NCBI GenBank assembly: GCA_030146875.1 | Contig: JASLAX010000130.1 | Coordinates: 1-15,813, forward strand | Direction of reading: 5' to 3' | Origin: Longimicrobiaceae bacterium | GTDB taxonomy: Bacteria > Gemmatimonadota > Gemmatimonadetes > Longimicrobiales > Longimicrobiaceae | DNA length: 15,813 bases | Shown here: piece by piece, positions 9,431-15,813 of the stretch | How positions within the stretch are numbered: the first letter of the stretch is position 1 | Layout: every line of letters begins with the position of its first letter | Made by a program: the position numbers and the translations under genes | Notes under the pieces: model-generated | The model's database searches: none | The model's input: the letters and a program-made list of their open reading frames with translations, nothing else | What the model was told of the DNA's origin: nothing

Positions 9431-9721
9431 GGGCTTGCTCCGAGAAGGAGTTTTGGCGGCGCCGGACGGGACGCGCGGCGCCATGACAGACTGCGGACGG
9501 CGCAGAACGAGCGTCCGCGTGCGTATCAATAAGTACGGGAGACGGCTCGCACCACCTTTCCGTTCGCCACCCCTTCGCTGGGATGGGTCGGAAGGACGAA
9601 AACCCACCCTCCCGTCGATGCCCCGTGGGTTCGATGCCACCACCTTCCCGCCGCCACGGCCCGCCGGTTGCAACGGAAGACATCGCAAGTGGTTGCGGAA
9701 ACAGCGAGAGGGAGGTGCGCG
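9431..9721. other. Divergent spacer between the RiPP-like gene and a lipoprotein gene
   Basis: About 290 bp that must hold the promoters of both genes. An AT-richer patch (about 9525-9537, cgtatcaataagtac) stands out and could contain a minus-strand -10 for the precursor, but I cannot assign a box pair. Near the lipoprotein gene, GGTTGC occurs twice (about 9666 and 9691). CGATGCC is also repeated (about 9615 and 9632). No gene or RNA is evident. Confidence 0.35.
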
Positions 9722-10135
9722 GTGAACGCTCGGCTGCGCTGGACGATGGGAGCGGCCGTGTCGCTGCTCCTGGGGGTGACGGCCTGCAACGGCTCCAACG
9801 CCTTCACCGGGCCCGGAGGCGTGGGCGTGGGAACGGGCGGCGGGGGCGCTGGGTCGCTGAACGGGACGATCGAGGGAACGGTCACGGCGGACGGGGCGGG
9901 GCGGGGCGGAGTCTCGGTGATCCTGGTGGGGCGCGACTCCACCGTTACGGCGGGCGACGGCACCTACCGCTTCGCGGGGATCCCCGCGGCGACGTACAGC
10001 GTGGCCGTGCGCGTGCCGGTGGGCTTCCGCCTGGCCGCGGGGCAGAACGGGACGCGGGTGGTGACCGTGGGGGCGGGCGGGGTGGTGGGAGCGAGCTTCG
10101 TGCTGCTCTCCGACGCGGGGACGACGGGTCCGTAG
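9722..10135 (+). CDS. Small lipoprotein with a carboxypeptidase-regulatory-like Ig domain (137 aa)
   Basis: The GTG start at 9722 is preceded by GGGAGG a few bases upstream. The protein opens with a basic stretch and hydrophobic segment ending in the lipobox VTAC, so it is probably lipidated and exported. A Gly-rich linker (GVGVGTGGGGAG) leads to one beta-sandwich module of about 80 residues: GTIEGTVTADGAGRGGVSVILVG, then GDGTYRFAGIPAATYSVAVRVP. This is the pattern of CarboxypepD_reg-like / CNA-B-like domains, in which a 'GTYRFxGIPAGTY' turn is typical. These domains bind or space extracellular parts and are not enzymes. It is a single gene ending at a perfect hairpin (10157-10193). Confidence 0.78.
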   Translation: MNARLRWTMGAAVSLLLGVTACNGSNAFTGPGGVGVGTGGGGAGSLNGTIEGTVTADGAGRGGVSVILVGRDSTVTAGDGTYRFAGIPAATYSVAVRVPVGFRLAAGQNGTRVVTVGAGGVVGASFVLLSDAGTTGP

Positions 10136-10156
10136 GGACGATCGGGATGGATGCAG

Positions 10157-10193
10157 AGCGCCCCCGCTCCGGTCGGTCCGGAGCGGGGGCGCT
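10157..10193. terminator. Perfect 16-bp hairpin between convergent genes
   Basis: Arms 10157-10172 and 10178-10193 are exactly complementary around a 5-nt loop. On the plus strand TTCG follows. It lies between the lipoprotein stop (10135) and the TM2-like gene stop (10219), so it probably ends transcripts from both sides. Confidence 0.75.
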
Positions 10194-10218
10194 TCGCGTT
10201 GGGCGTGGGGCCGCCGGG

Positions 10219-10440
10219 TCAGTCGTAGAGCGACTTGGGGCGGTAGAGCGCCGCGTCGATGACGGACCACACGTGGATGATCCAGCCCAGGGTCCCGAAC
10301 GAGATCACCCACAGGATGATCGCGCAGATCCCCATGAACACGGCCCGGCCGATGCGGCCCTGGATGAGCTGGCCCAGCCCGGGGATGAAGAAGCTGGCCA
10401 GCGCTGCGATGACGTTGGCGGTGGATCCCTGACCGGCCAT
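10219..10440 (-). CDS. TM2-like small membrane protein (73 aa)
   Basis: A short protein with two hydrophobic hairpin segments. The first contains IAALASFFIPGLGQLIQGRIG, a Pro-Gly-Leu-Gly-Gln turn followed by Gly-Arg, as in TM2-domain and related small membrane proteins. The second (FMGICAIILWVISFGTLGWIIHVWSVIDA) ends in a WSVIDA-type motif. Start ATG 10440 has a strong Shine-Dalgarno, GGAGG 7 nt upstream. The role is unknown; TM2-like proteins often sit beside secretion or envelope genes, but here the neighbours give no clue. A 114-bp spacer separates it from the LapA-like gene upstream. Confidence 0.75.
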   Translation of the reverse strand: MAGQGSTANVIAALASFFIPGLGQLIQGRIGRAVFMGICAIILWVISFGTLGWIIHVWSVIDAALYRPKSLYD

Positions 10441-10554
10441 GACTCGTCCTCCGTGGAAAGGTTGGGGGCCTGTTACGGAGTACCCTACGAAAGGCGCGCC
10501 GGAAAAGTTGCAGCGCCGCCGCCGAGCCGTCGAAGGACGGCGCCTTCTCGCCCT

Positions 10555-10848
10555 CTACCAGCTCCCGGTGCTCTCCGCCGGCGGCGGCCCGACGGACTCG
10601 GACGGCCGCTGCGGCGCGTCCAGCAGCCCCGCGTCGCGAAGCGCACGGCGGACGCGCAGATCGTGCCGCAGCCCCAGCACCAGCATGGCCGCCATCCCGG
10701 CCAGGAACGCCAGGAACGTCAGGAGCGACACCGGCACGCGGTAGAGGGTGACGACGCCCAGGTGCACGATGGAGGTCTCGCCGCGGTTCGCCCACGCGAA
10801 GGCGCCCGCGACCGCCGCGACCAGCACGAGCGCCAGCCAGCGGCCCAC
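10555..10848 (-). CDS. LapA-like (DUF1049) membrane protein (97 aa)
   Basis: Two membrane segments (about residues 3-20 and 38-60) flank a short periplasmic stretch with NRGETSIVHLGVVTLYRVPVS. This is the arrangement of LapA/DUF1049 proteins ('N...V.L.....VPLSLLLL'), some of which help assemble lipopolysaccharide. The C-terminal tail (LRHDLRVRRALRDAGLL...) is cytoplasmic, and its last 20 residues are Pro/Ser-rich. The GTG start at 10848 is 2 nt past the miaB stop, so it is read from the miaB mRNA. The stop is TAG at 10555. A weak hairpin (10526-10541) follows without a T-run. Confidence 0.72.
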   Translation of the reverse strand: MGRWLALVLVAAVAGAFAWANRGETSIVHLGVVTLYRVPVSLLTFLAFLAGMAAMLVLGLRHDLRVRRALRDAGLLDAPQRPSESVGPPPAESTGSW

Positions 10849-10850
10849 GC

Positions 10851-12248
10851 TCAGGCCACCTGCGCGACGCCCGCGTCCACCGCCTCGCCGGCGAAGGTGG
10901 CGCCGCTGGTCCCGGTCAGCCGCACGTCCACGAAGCTGCCCACCAGCGCCGCCGGCCCCTCGAACGTCACCACCTTGTTCCCCGCCGTGCGCCCCTGCAG
11001 GCCGCCCTTCCGCGCCTCCTTCTCCACCAGCACCTCCTCCACGCGGCCGACCTGCCCCCGGGCGATCTGGAGCTGGATCCCGCGGTGCAGCTCGATCAGC
11101 CGCTCCAGCCGCGCCTGTCCCACGGCCTCGGGCACGAACTGGTCGCGCGGCAGGCGGGTGGCGGGCGTGCCGTCGCGCTCGGAGTAGCGGTAGAGGTACG
11201 CGTCGTCGAAGCGCACCTCGCGCATCAGCGCCAGCGTGCCCTCGTACTCCTCCTCCGTCTCGCCCGGGAAGGCCACGATCACGTCGGTGCTGAGGGCCAC
11301 GTGCGGGATCGCCTCGCGCACCCAGCGGATCTTCTCCAGGTACTCCGCCACGGTGTAGCGGCGCAGCATCCGCTTGAGGGTACGGTCGTGGCCGGACTGC
11401 ACCGGAAGGTGGAGCTGGTCGCAGACGGCGGGCTCCTGCGCCATCACCTCCACCAGCGCGCGGGTGAAGTCGTTGGGGTGCGGCGAGGTGAAGCGGACGC
11501 GGCGGATGCCGTCCACCTGGGCCACCGCGCGCAGCAGGCGCGGGAAGTCCCAGTCGCCGTGCTCGTACGAGTTCACCGTCTGCCCCAGCAGCGTCACCTC
11601 GGGCACGCCCTGCTCGGCCAGCGCGCGCACCTCGGCCAGGACCTGCTCCGGGTCACGGTTCTTCTCGTCGCCGCGCACGTACGGCACGATGCAGTAGGTG
11701 CAGCGGTAGTTGCAGCCGCGCTGGATGGGCACCCACGCCGAGACGGCGGAGGTGCGGCGCGCGGCCACGCCCTCGTAGTTCTCGTGCGGGTCGAAGCCCA
11801 GCACCGAGAGGCCCCTGGAGGCCGACGTCGTCGAGCCCATCACCGGGAGGTCGAACGTCCGGCGCACGGCGGGCGCTGCGGCCTTCTCCGGGCGGAGCGC
11901 GGCGATGCGCTCGGGGAGCTGGCGGTACGCGTCGGGCCCCATCACCAGGTCCACCTGGCCGGCGTGCTGGAAGAGCTGGTCGCCCATCCGCTGCGCCATG
12001 CACCCCGTGACGCCGATCAGCAGGTCGGGCCTGGCGGCGCGGAGCTGCTGGAGCTGGCCCACGCGGCCGATCACCCGCTGCTCGGCGTGGTCGCGGATGG
12101 CGCAGGTGTTCACCAGGATCACGTCGGCGTCCTCCGCCGTCTCCGCGGCGACGTACCCCTGCTCCGCCAGGATGCCGTGCATCAGCTCGGAGTCGCTGAC
12201 GTTCATCTGGCACCCGTACGTCTCGATGTAGGCTCGCTTCTGCGTCAT
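10851..12248 (-). CDS. miaB: tRNA-2-methylthio-N6-dimethylallyladenosine synthase
   Basis: Radical-SAM methylthiotransferase that converts i6A37 to ms2i6A37 in tRNAs reading UNN codons. The N-terminal UPF0004 domain has TYGCQMNVSDSE (C13), NTCAIRDHAEQ (C49) and TGCMAQR (C83), which hold the auxiliary 4Fe-4S cluster. RGCNYRCTYCIVPYVRG supplies the radical-SAM CxxxCxxC (C179, C183, C186). A C-terminal TRAM domain (about 405-455) binds tRNA. At 465 residues it is the usual length, and the wording NTCAIRDHAEQ with IVPYVRG fits MiaB rather than RimO or MtaB. Start ATG 12248 has a poor Shine-Dalgarno. It lies downstream of a terminator, so it likely has its own promoter in 12249-12392, which I could not pinpoint. 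Confidence 0.95.
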   Translation of the reverse strand: MTQKRAYIETYGCQMNVSDSELMHGILAEQGYVAAETAEDADVILVNTCAIRDHAEQRVIGRVGQLQQLRAARPDLLIGVTGCMAQRMGDQLFQHAGQVDLVMGPDAYRQLPERIAALRPEKAAAPAVRRTFDLPVMGSTTSASRGLSVLGFDPHENYEGVAARRTSAVSAWVPIQRGCNYRCTYCIVPYVRGDEKNRDPEQVLAEVRALAEQGVPEVTLLGQTVNSYEHGDWDFPRLLRAVAQVDGIRRVRFTSPHPNDFTRALVEVMAQEPAVCDQLHLPVQSGHDRTLKRMLRRYTVAEYLEKIRWVREAIPHVALSTDVIVAFPGETEEEYEGTLALMREVRFDDAYLYRYSERDGTPATRLPRDQFVPEAVGQARLERLIELHRGIQLQIARGQVGRVEEVLVEKEARKGGLQGRTAGNKVVTFEGPAALVGSFVDVRLTGTSGATFAGEAVDAGVAQVA

Positions 12249-12392
12249 CTGGCCGTGCTCGTGCTGCGAAGGTCGTGGTGGGGCAAGCCGTCGGGTACAC
12301 CGCAGCGCCCCCGCGGTTCGCCCCCTCGCCCGGGGGAGAGCGCACCTGAGATGGCTGGAGACGAGGCTCGCCCTCTCCGACGGGTAGAACGA

Positions 12393-12429
12393 AAGACGCC
12401 GCGGAGGCTCGTGCGCCCCGCGGCGTCTT
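12393..12429 (-). terminator. Intrinsic terminator of the glyA transcript
   Basis: A 12-bp perfect stem (12393-12404 with 12418-12429) with a 13-nt loop. On the minus strand it is followed by TTCGTT, and the stem base itself ends CTTT. It lies 16 bp past the stop of the 92-aa gene and separates the glyA unit from miaB. Confidence 0.7.
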
Positions 12430-12444
12430 CATCCGACGCGAAGG

Positions 12445-12723
12445 TCAGCCCTCGCCGCCGTCCGGCCGGGGCTCCTCGTCCGCCCGCAGGTCCTCCAGGC
12501 GCGTGCGGAGCATGTCGTCGAGCAGGTCGTCGGGCACGCCGTAGACCTCCTTCGCCAGGAACTCGCGCGTGGCCTCCTCGTTGGCGGAGACCTGGCGGAG
12601 CATGTCGCTCAGCCGTTCGAGCGAGAACCCCACGCGGCGCGCGGCGCCGGCCAGGCGCTCGTAGGCCTCGCGGCGGGCGTCCTGCTCCTCGGGGGTCTCG
12701 CCCGCCTGCCATGGATGCGGCAT
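12445..12723 (-). CDS. Hypothetical helical protein downstream of glyA (92 aa)
   Basis: A soluble, charged, Cys-free protein. A central region (REAYERLAGAARRVGFSLERLSDMLRQVSANEEATREFLAKEVYG) should form helices, followed by VPDDLLDDMLRTRLEDLRADEE. The first residues (MPHPWQAGETPEEQDARR) are loosely structured. The frame runs far back inside glyA, but ATG 12723 is the first Met after the glyA stop, 38 bp away. GAGAGG lies about 12 nt upstream, a rather long spacing. It shares the glyA mRNA and is closed by a terminator. I do not recognise a family; DNA binding or a regulatory partner is possible but unsupported. Confidence 0.6.
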   Translation of the reverse strand: MPHPWQAGETPEEQDARREAYERLAGAARRVGFSLERLSDMLRQVSANEEATREFLAKEVYGVPDDLLDDMLRTRLEDLRADEEPRPDGGEG

Positions 12724-12761
12724 CTGGATCGACGTCCTCTCTGGTCGTGTTTGGATGGGCC

Positions 12762-14012
12762 TTAGACGCGCGCCCACTCGTCGTAGAGCGGGAAGCGGCT
12801 GCACAGCTCCTTCACCTCGCCCCGGACGCGGGTCGCGGTCTCCTCGGACGCGGCGTCGGAGATCACGCGGTCGATGAAGCCGGCGATGGTGCGCATCTCC
12901 TCCACGCCCAGCCCGCGCGTGGTGAGCGCCGGCGTTCCGATGCGCACCCCCGAGGTGACGAAGGGAGAGGCCGTCTCCCCCGGCACCGTGTTCTTGTTGA
13001 CGGTGATGCCCGCCCGGTCCAGCGCCTTCTCGGCGTCCTTGCCGGTGATGCCCTTGCTGCGCAGGTCGAGGAGGAGCAGGTGGTTGTCGGTGCCGCCGGA
13101 GACGAGCGTGAAGCCGCGCTCGGCCAGCGCCTCGCCCAGCGCCTGCGCGTTGGCGATCACGCGCCCGCTGTAGTCGGCGAAGTCGGGGCGCAGCGCCTCG
13201 CGGAACGACACGGCCTTGCCGGCGATCACGTGCATCAGCGGGCCGCCCTGGATGCCGGGGAAGATCTGCTTGTCGATGGCCTTGGCGTGCTCCTCGCGGC
13301 ACAGGATCACGCCGCCGCGGGGGCCGCGCAGCGTCTTGTGCGTGGTGGAGGAGACCACGTCCGCGTGGGGGACGGGCGACGGGTGGTGCCCCGTGGCGAC
13401 CAGACCGGCGATGTGGGCCATGTCCACGAACAGCCTGGCGCCGCACTCGCGCGCGATCTCGGCGAAGACCTCGAAGTCGATCTGCCGCGGGTACGCGCTG
13501 GCGCCGGCCACGATCATCTTGGGGCGCTCGCGCAGGGCCTGGTCCCGCAGCGCGCCGTAGTCGATGCGGTGGTCGTCGGGGCGCACGCCGTACGCGGCCA
13601 CGTTGTAGAGCCGGCCGCTGAAGTTGACGGGCGAGCCGTGGGTCAGGTGCCCGCCTTCGGACAGGTTCATCCCCAGGATGGTGTCGCCCGGCTCCAGCAT
13701 GGCGAAGTAGACGGCCATGTTGGCCTGCGCCCCGCTGTGCGGCTGCACGTTCGCGTGGTCGGCGCCGAACAGCTCCAACACGCGGGAGATGGCCAGCCGC
13801 TCCACCTCGTCCACCACCTCGCAGCCGCCGTAGTAGCGCTTGCCCGGGTATCCCTCGGCGTACTTGTTGGTCAGCACCGAGCCCATGGCCTCCAGCACCG
13901 CCTTGGAGACGAAGTTCTCGGAGGCGATCATCTCGAGCTGGTGCTCCTGCCGCTCGGCCTCCTTCACCAGGAAGCCGTGGATGTCGGGGTCGGTCTGCTT
14001 CAGGGCGTCCAT
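12762..14012 (-). CDS. glyA: Serine hydroxymethyltransferase
   Basis: PLP enzyme that converts serine and tetrahydrofolate to glycine and 5,10-methylene-THF, the main source of one-carbon units. At 416 residues it has typical bacterial length. Family landmarks are MIASENFVS (28-36), NKYAEGYPGKRYYGG (49-63), QPHSGAQANMAVY (90-102) and the PLP lysine K226 in TTHKTLRGPRGG. The frame extends to 14288, but the family N-terminus begins at MDALKQTDPDI, so ATG 14012 is chosen; no clear Shine-Dalgarno is visible. It is followed by the 92-aa gene. On the minus strand TAGAAT (14064 to 14059) is a plausible -10 about 47 bp upstream without a good -35. A 6S-like RNA gene diverges from it. Confidence 0.96.
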   Translation of the reverse strand: MDALKQTDPDIHGFLVKEAERQEHQLEMIASENFVSKAVLEAMGSVLTNKYAEGYPGKRYYGGCEVVDEVERLAISRVLELFGADHANVQPHSGAQANMAVYFAMLEPGDTILGMNLSEGGHLTHGSPVNFSGRLYNVAAYGVRPDDHRIDYGALRDQALRERPKMIVAGASAYPRQIDFEVFAEIARECGARLFVDMAHIAGLVATGHHPSPVPHADVVSSTTHKTLRGPRGGVILCREEHAKAIDKQIFPGIQGGPLMHVIAGKAVSFREALRPDFADYSGRVIANAQALGEALAERGFTLVSGGTDNHLLLLDLRSKGITGKDAEKALDRAGITVNKNTVPGETASPFVTSGVRIGTPALTTRGLGVEEMRTIAGFIDRVISDAASEETATRVRGEVKELCSRFPLYDEWARV

Positions 14013-14058
14013 GCGAGCGCGCGTCCGGGTTCCGGGGTCGGGGTGCCGCGAAAGCGGA

Positions 14059-14064
14059 ATTCTA
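14059..14064 (-). promoter_or_regulatory. Possible -10 box of glyA
   Basis: TAGAAT on the minus strand matches TATAAT at 5 of 6 positions and sits in a small AT patch in otherwise very GC-rich DNA, about 47 bp before the glyA ATG. The position of a matching -35 is pure GC, so this is tentative. Confidence 0.3.
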
Positions 14065-14128
14065 CGTCCCCGGCGGGAGGGGGGCGAGGGGCGGGCGGTG
14101 GGGCCTCCGGGCGAACGGCCGGCGAGGG

Positions 14129-14157
14129 TTGACCCAACCCCATACAGGGTGTATATT
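14129..14157 (+). promoter_or_regulatory. Near-consensus sigma70 promoter for the 6S-like RNA
   Basis: TTGACC (14129-14134), a 17-bp spacer, then TATATT (14152-14157): five of six matches at each box and ideal spacing. It is the best promoter in the window. Transcription should start near 14163-14165, just before a long structured, non-coding stretch. Confidence 0.8.
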
Positions 14158-14163
14158 TGAAGC

Positions 14164-14330
14164 AGTGAGAGGACGTGGCGGGGAGTTCCATTTTTTGAGC
14201 CGATACCACCGAAGCCGGGGGCCCCTTCCGGGGCGGACGTCACACCCCCACGAGGGGAAGGCGAAAGCAGTCTGGAGAGGTCACCCAACGATTCTTAGGA
14301 ATCAGGCTTCAAAAAAACTTCCCGCCTTGT
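14164..14330 (+). ncRNA. ssrS: 6S RNA candidate
   Basis: The RNA can close on itself by a long stem, 14177-14201 with 14305-14326: GGCGGG against CCCGCC, then GUU/AAC and a U6/A7 stretch, and finally GAGCC against GGCUU with one 3-nt bulge. The segment TGAGCCGATA (14196-14205) matches a stretch well conserved in proteobacterial 6S RNA at the edge of the central bubble. On the opposite side GATTC-TTAG-GAATC (14290-14303) forms the small hairpin typical of the 3' side of the bubble. The apical arm contains an 8-bp stem (14222-14229 with 14254-14261). 6S RNA mimics an open promoter and sequesters sigma70 RNA polymerase, with short product RNAs made in stationary-phase recovery. The ends are approximate; a strong promoter and a terminator bracket it. 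No convincing coding frame lies inside. Confidence 0.75.
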
Positions 14331-14336
14331 TCTTCG

Positions 14337-14366
14337 CCGGCCCGCCCCACACCAGGGGCGGGCCGG
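14337..14366 (+). terminator. GC-rich hairpin after the 6S-like RNA
   Basis: A 12-bp perfect stem (14337-14348 with 14355-14366) with a 6-nt loop, closing about 10 nt after the 3' strand of the 6S closing stem. A TTGTTCTT stretch precedes it rather than a T-run following it, so processing may define the RNA end. Confidence 0.6.
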
Positions 14367-14509
14367 TGTCGTCGTGCCCCCCGCCAGCACCGAGCTGCTT
14401 CACGTGGGTCCCGGCAGAACCAATGCGACAATCTTGCGAAGTGGACAATCCGGACGCATCTTGGGTCCCACACCGCGCCCACCCCCGAACCCTTGCTCCC
14501 CCCGGTCGA
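14367..14509. other. Leader region before the JAMM lipoprotein gene
   Basis: About 140 bp with no gene. TTGCGA at 14434 could be a -35 but its -10 partner (14457-14462) is poor. No Shine-Dalgarno is seen before ATG 14510. Confidence 0.3.
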
Positions 14510-15580
14510 ATGGCCCGCTCCCTCGCTTCCGCCCGGAGGTTCCGCGCAACGCTCTGCCTGGCCGCTCTCGCCGCGGCCGCCTGCGATCGTGGCGGGGGAG
14601 CACCGCCGACGGCGGCAGACGTGCCGGAGATCCCACGCACTGCCGCCGACTCCGCCCGCATGCCGCCGCGTCCCGCCGTCCACGTGCTCCGCGACGGTGA
14701 GGCGACGGGCGAGGTGCCCGTGCTGAACGGGGCGGTGGTCGTGGTAACCGTCGCATCGGCGAGCTCGGGGCGGTGCGAGTCCGTGGCCGTCACCGGCGCT
14801 TTCACGCAGGCGCTCTTCCCGGAGATCGGCACCTGCCGATACCATCTGCTCTCGTACGGCGTGGGCCAGTCGGTCACCCTCGGACCGTACACGGGCACCG
14901 GGATCGGCATCCTGCGCTTCACGCTCCCCCTGGTGGAGGGCGGGAGGGGCCTCTCCTACGTGACCGGCGAGTTCCCGCACTTCACCGTGCACATGGATGA
15001 TGGCATGGCGGACCGGGACTACGACGACGTGGTGCTTTCGGTGAGAATCGTCCCGAGCGACTGCAACCTGCTGGCGGATCCCGGCGCGGTGACGGACTCC
15101 CTGCTCATGGACCCGGCAGTGCAGCAGGGGATGAAGGACCTGTGGCGCGACAGCAACCCCCTGGCGCCTCTCGACGAGCGGCGGGAGCAGGGCGGCTACA
15201 TTGCACGTGAGACCGCGACGGGGGAACTCTCGGTGGTGCCGTACGCGTCGAACCTGAGCCCCGCCGCGTGCACGGCCACGCTCGACGGGGCGGAGATGCA
15301 GGCCATCGCTGCGAACGGCAAGATGGTGGTGGGGTACTTCCATACGCATCCGTTCCAGTATGGGGACCCATTACCACCTGGAGGGACATGCGGGGAAGTG
15401 CAAGCAGACCCGGATGCATTTTTCGCCGACGGGCCGAGCAAACCAGACAAAGCGGCACAGAAGCAGTCCCCATGGCCCTCCTATATCGTTGATCGCCGTC
15501 ACATACACCGTCTGCGCCCGTATCAGCACACGGGTGCCGGTGATCTGTATCAGCGGGATCAGAATTGCGCAAAAGGGTGA
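14510..15580 (+). CDS. Lipoprotein with DUF4114-like and JAB/JAMM (DUF4329-like) modules (356 aa)
   Basis: Residues 1-25 are a signal peptide with the lipobox AAAC (C25), followed by a Gly/Pro/Ala linker. Residues about 60-182 are beta-rich, with TGIGILRFTLPLVEGG and then DDGMADRDYDDVVLSVRIV; the D-R-D-Y-D-D-V-V motif is characteristic of DUF4114-type modules and may bind calcium. Residues about 200-345 resemble a JAB/MPN metal site: E226 in REQGGYI, HTHP (278-281) after MVVGYF, and S310-x-x-D313 in the order E ... HxH ... SxxD, then a strand PSYIVD. The gap between HTH and S is longer than the usual 7 residues, as in DUF4329-like domains. Lipid-anchored and extracytoplasmic; hydrolase activity is plausible but unproven. 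ATG 14510 is chosen because it begins the signal peptide. Confidence 0.65.
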   Translation: MARSLASARRFRATLCLAALAAAACDRGGGAPPTAADVPEIPRTAADSARMPPRPAVHVLRDGEATGEVPVLNGAVVVVTVASASSGRCESVAVTGAFTQALFPEIGTCRYHLLSYGVGQSVTLGPYTGTGIGILRFTLPLVEGGRGLSYVTGEFPHFTVHMDDGMADRDYDDVVLSVRIVPSDCNLLADPGAVTDSLLMDPAVQQGMKDLWRDSNPLAPLDERREQGGYIARETATGELSVVPYASNLSPAACTATLDGAEMQAIAANGKMVVGYFHTHPFQYGDPLPPGGTCGEVQADPDAFFADGPSKPDKAAQKQSPWPSYIVDRRHIHRLRPYQHTGAGDLYQRDQNCAKG

Positions 15581-15586
15581 CTCTTC

Positions 15587-15813
15587 ATGAAAACTCTACT
15601 GTTGCTGATCGGCGCGCTCTCCGCTCACGCGGTCGGTGCAACCGCACAACGAACGGTCGATCGGTGTGGCGACCGGACAGATGCCGAAACAACGATGGAG
15701 GACCTGGCGCACTACTTCATCGACGATGAGGACACGCCATTCCGGCGAGACCGGATCCAGCAGCTCCCAGCGGACGCCCCCCGCGAGGTGGTCACCGATC
15801 GCAGAGTCTGCGC
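15587..15813 (+). CDS. Secreted protein, N-terminal part (truncated by window edge)
   Basis: Start ATG 15587 lies 6 bp after the lipoprotein stop, with AGGG about 9 nt upstream, so both are probably on one mRNA. The first 20 residues (MKTLLLLIGALSAHAVGATA) form a Sec signal peptide with no lipobox Cys. The visible mature part is charged and contains Cys in DRCGDRTDAETTMEDLAHYF and RRVC. Seventy-five codons are seen and the 3' end lies outside. The base composition is less GC-rich than in the operons to the left. No family is recognised; it may partner the JAMM lipoprotein. Confidence 0.65.
   Translation, partial: MKTLLLLIGALSAHAVGATAQRTVDRCGDRTDAETTMEDLAHYFIDDEDTPFRRDRIQQLPADAPREVVTDRRVC

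Noticed and set aside
9431..9484. N-terminal extension of the RiPP-like precursor from an upstream in-frame ATG
   Set aside because: It would place about 18 Pro/Ser/Lys-rich residues before the leader, whereas the family leader begins directly at M-x-K-L. A GGAG sits at the right distance for ATG 9430.
12249..12392. Riboswitch or attenuator before miaB
   Set aside because: GC-rich inverted repeats exist (around the cgcccgggggag stretch) but I recognise no riboswitch core and no alternative terminator.
11085..14132. 1015-residue plus-strand open frame
   Set aside because: It runs antisense through miaB, the 92-aa gene and glyA; the composition is His/Arg/Ala-rich and no motif is present. It is a GC artefact.
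14013..14288. Longer glyA start at 14288
   Set aside because: The extra 92 residues are low-complexity, overlap the 6S-like RNA on the other strand, and precede the normal family start.

Overview
The window is very GC-rich DNA with tightly packed genes, GTG and ATG starts and several GTGA stop/start overlaps. Its housekeeping genes are alaS, fbp, comEC, miaB and glyA. Together with a short Cys-rich peptide carrying a pinensin-type leader and 'CACGGAG'-type spacer repeats, this suggests a chromosomal segment of a Gemmatimonadota bacterium, most likely near Longimicrobium. That placement is inference from gene content and style; no marker gene was compared.

Layout. (1) Bases 1-244 hold the 3' end of an unrecognised plus-strand gene, which converges on a minus-strand cluster: alaS, a 110-residue protein coupled to it by a GTGA overlap, and two small related-looking membrane proteins. 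Short GGAG-rich repeats lie in the spacers. (2) Divergent from alaS is a membrane-anchored TPR protein, ending at a strong hairpin shared with the next, convergent operon. (3) The minus-strand operon comEC - HExxH metallopeptidase-like gene - fbp is joined by two GTGA overlaps and has a good sigma70-like promoter. (4) Just upstream, also on the minus strand, is a 102-residue peptide with a pinensin-like leader and a 10-cysteine core. It is the most unusual protein here, and no modification enzyme is in view. (5) A small lipoprotein (plus) and a TM2-like membrane protein (minus) converge on a perfect hairpin. (6) Further minus-strand genes are glyA with a 92-residue helical protein, ended by a terminator, then miaB with a LapA-like membrane protein.

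(7) Divergent from glyA is a near-consensus promoter driving a structured RNA of about 165 nt. It has the layout of 6S RNA: a long closing stem, a GAGCCGATA segment at the central bubble, a small hairpin on the 3' side of the bubble and a long apical arm. A GC-rich terminator follows. (8) The right end carries a lipoprotein combining a DUF4114-like beta module with a JAB/JAMM-like HTHP module, followed by a truncated secreted protein. The DNA is visibly less GC-rich there.

Functionally the window is mostly core metabolism and translation (alanyl-tRNA charging, one-carbon supply, tRNA thiomethylation, gluconeogenesis, DNA uptake). The items that deserve attention are the orphan pinensin-like precursor, the 6S RNA candidate beside glyA, and the JAMM lipoprotein pair.
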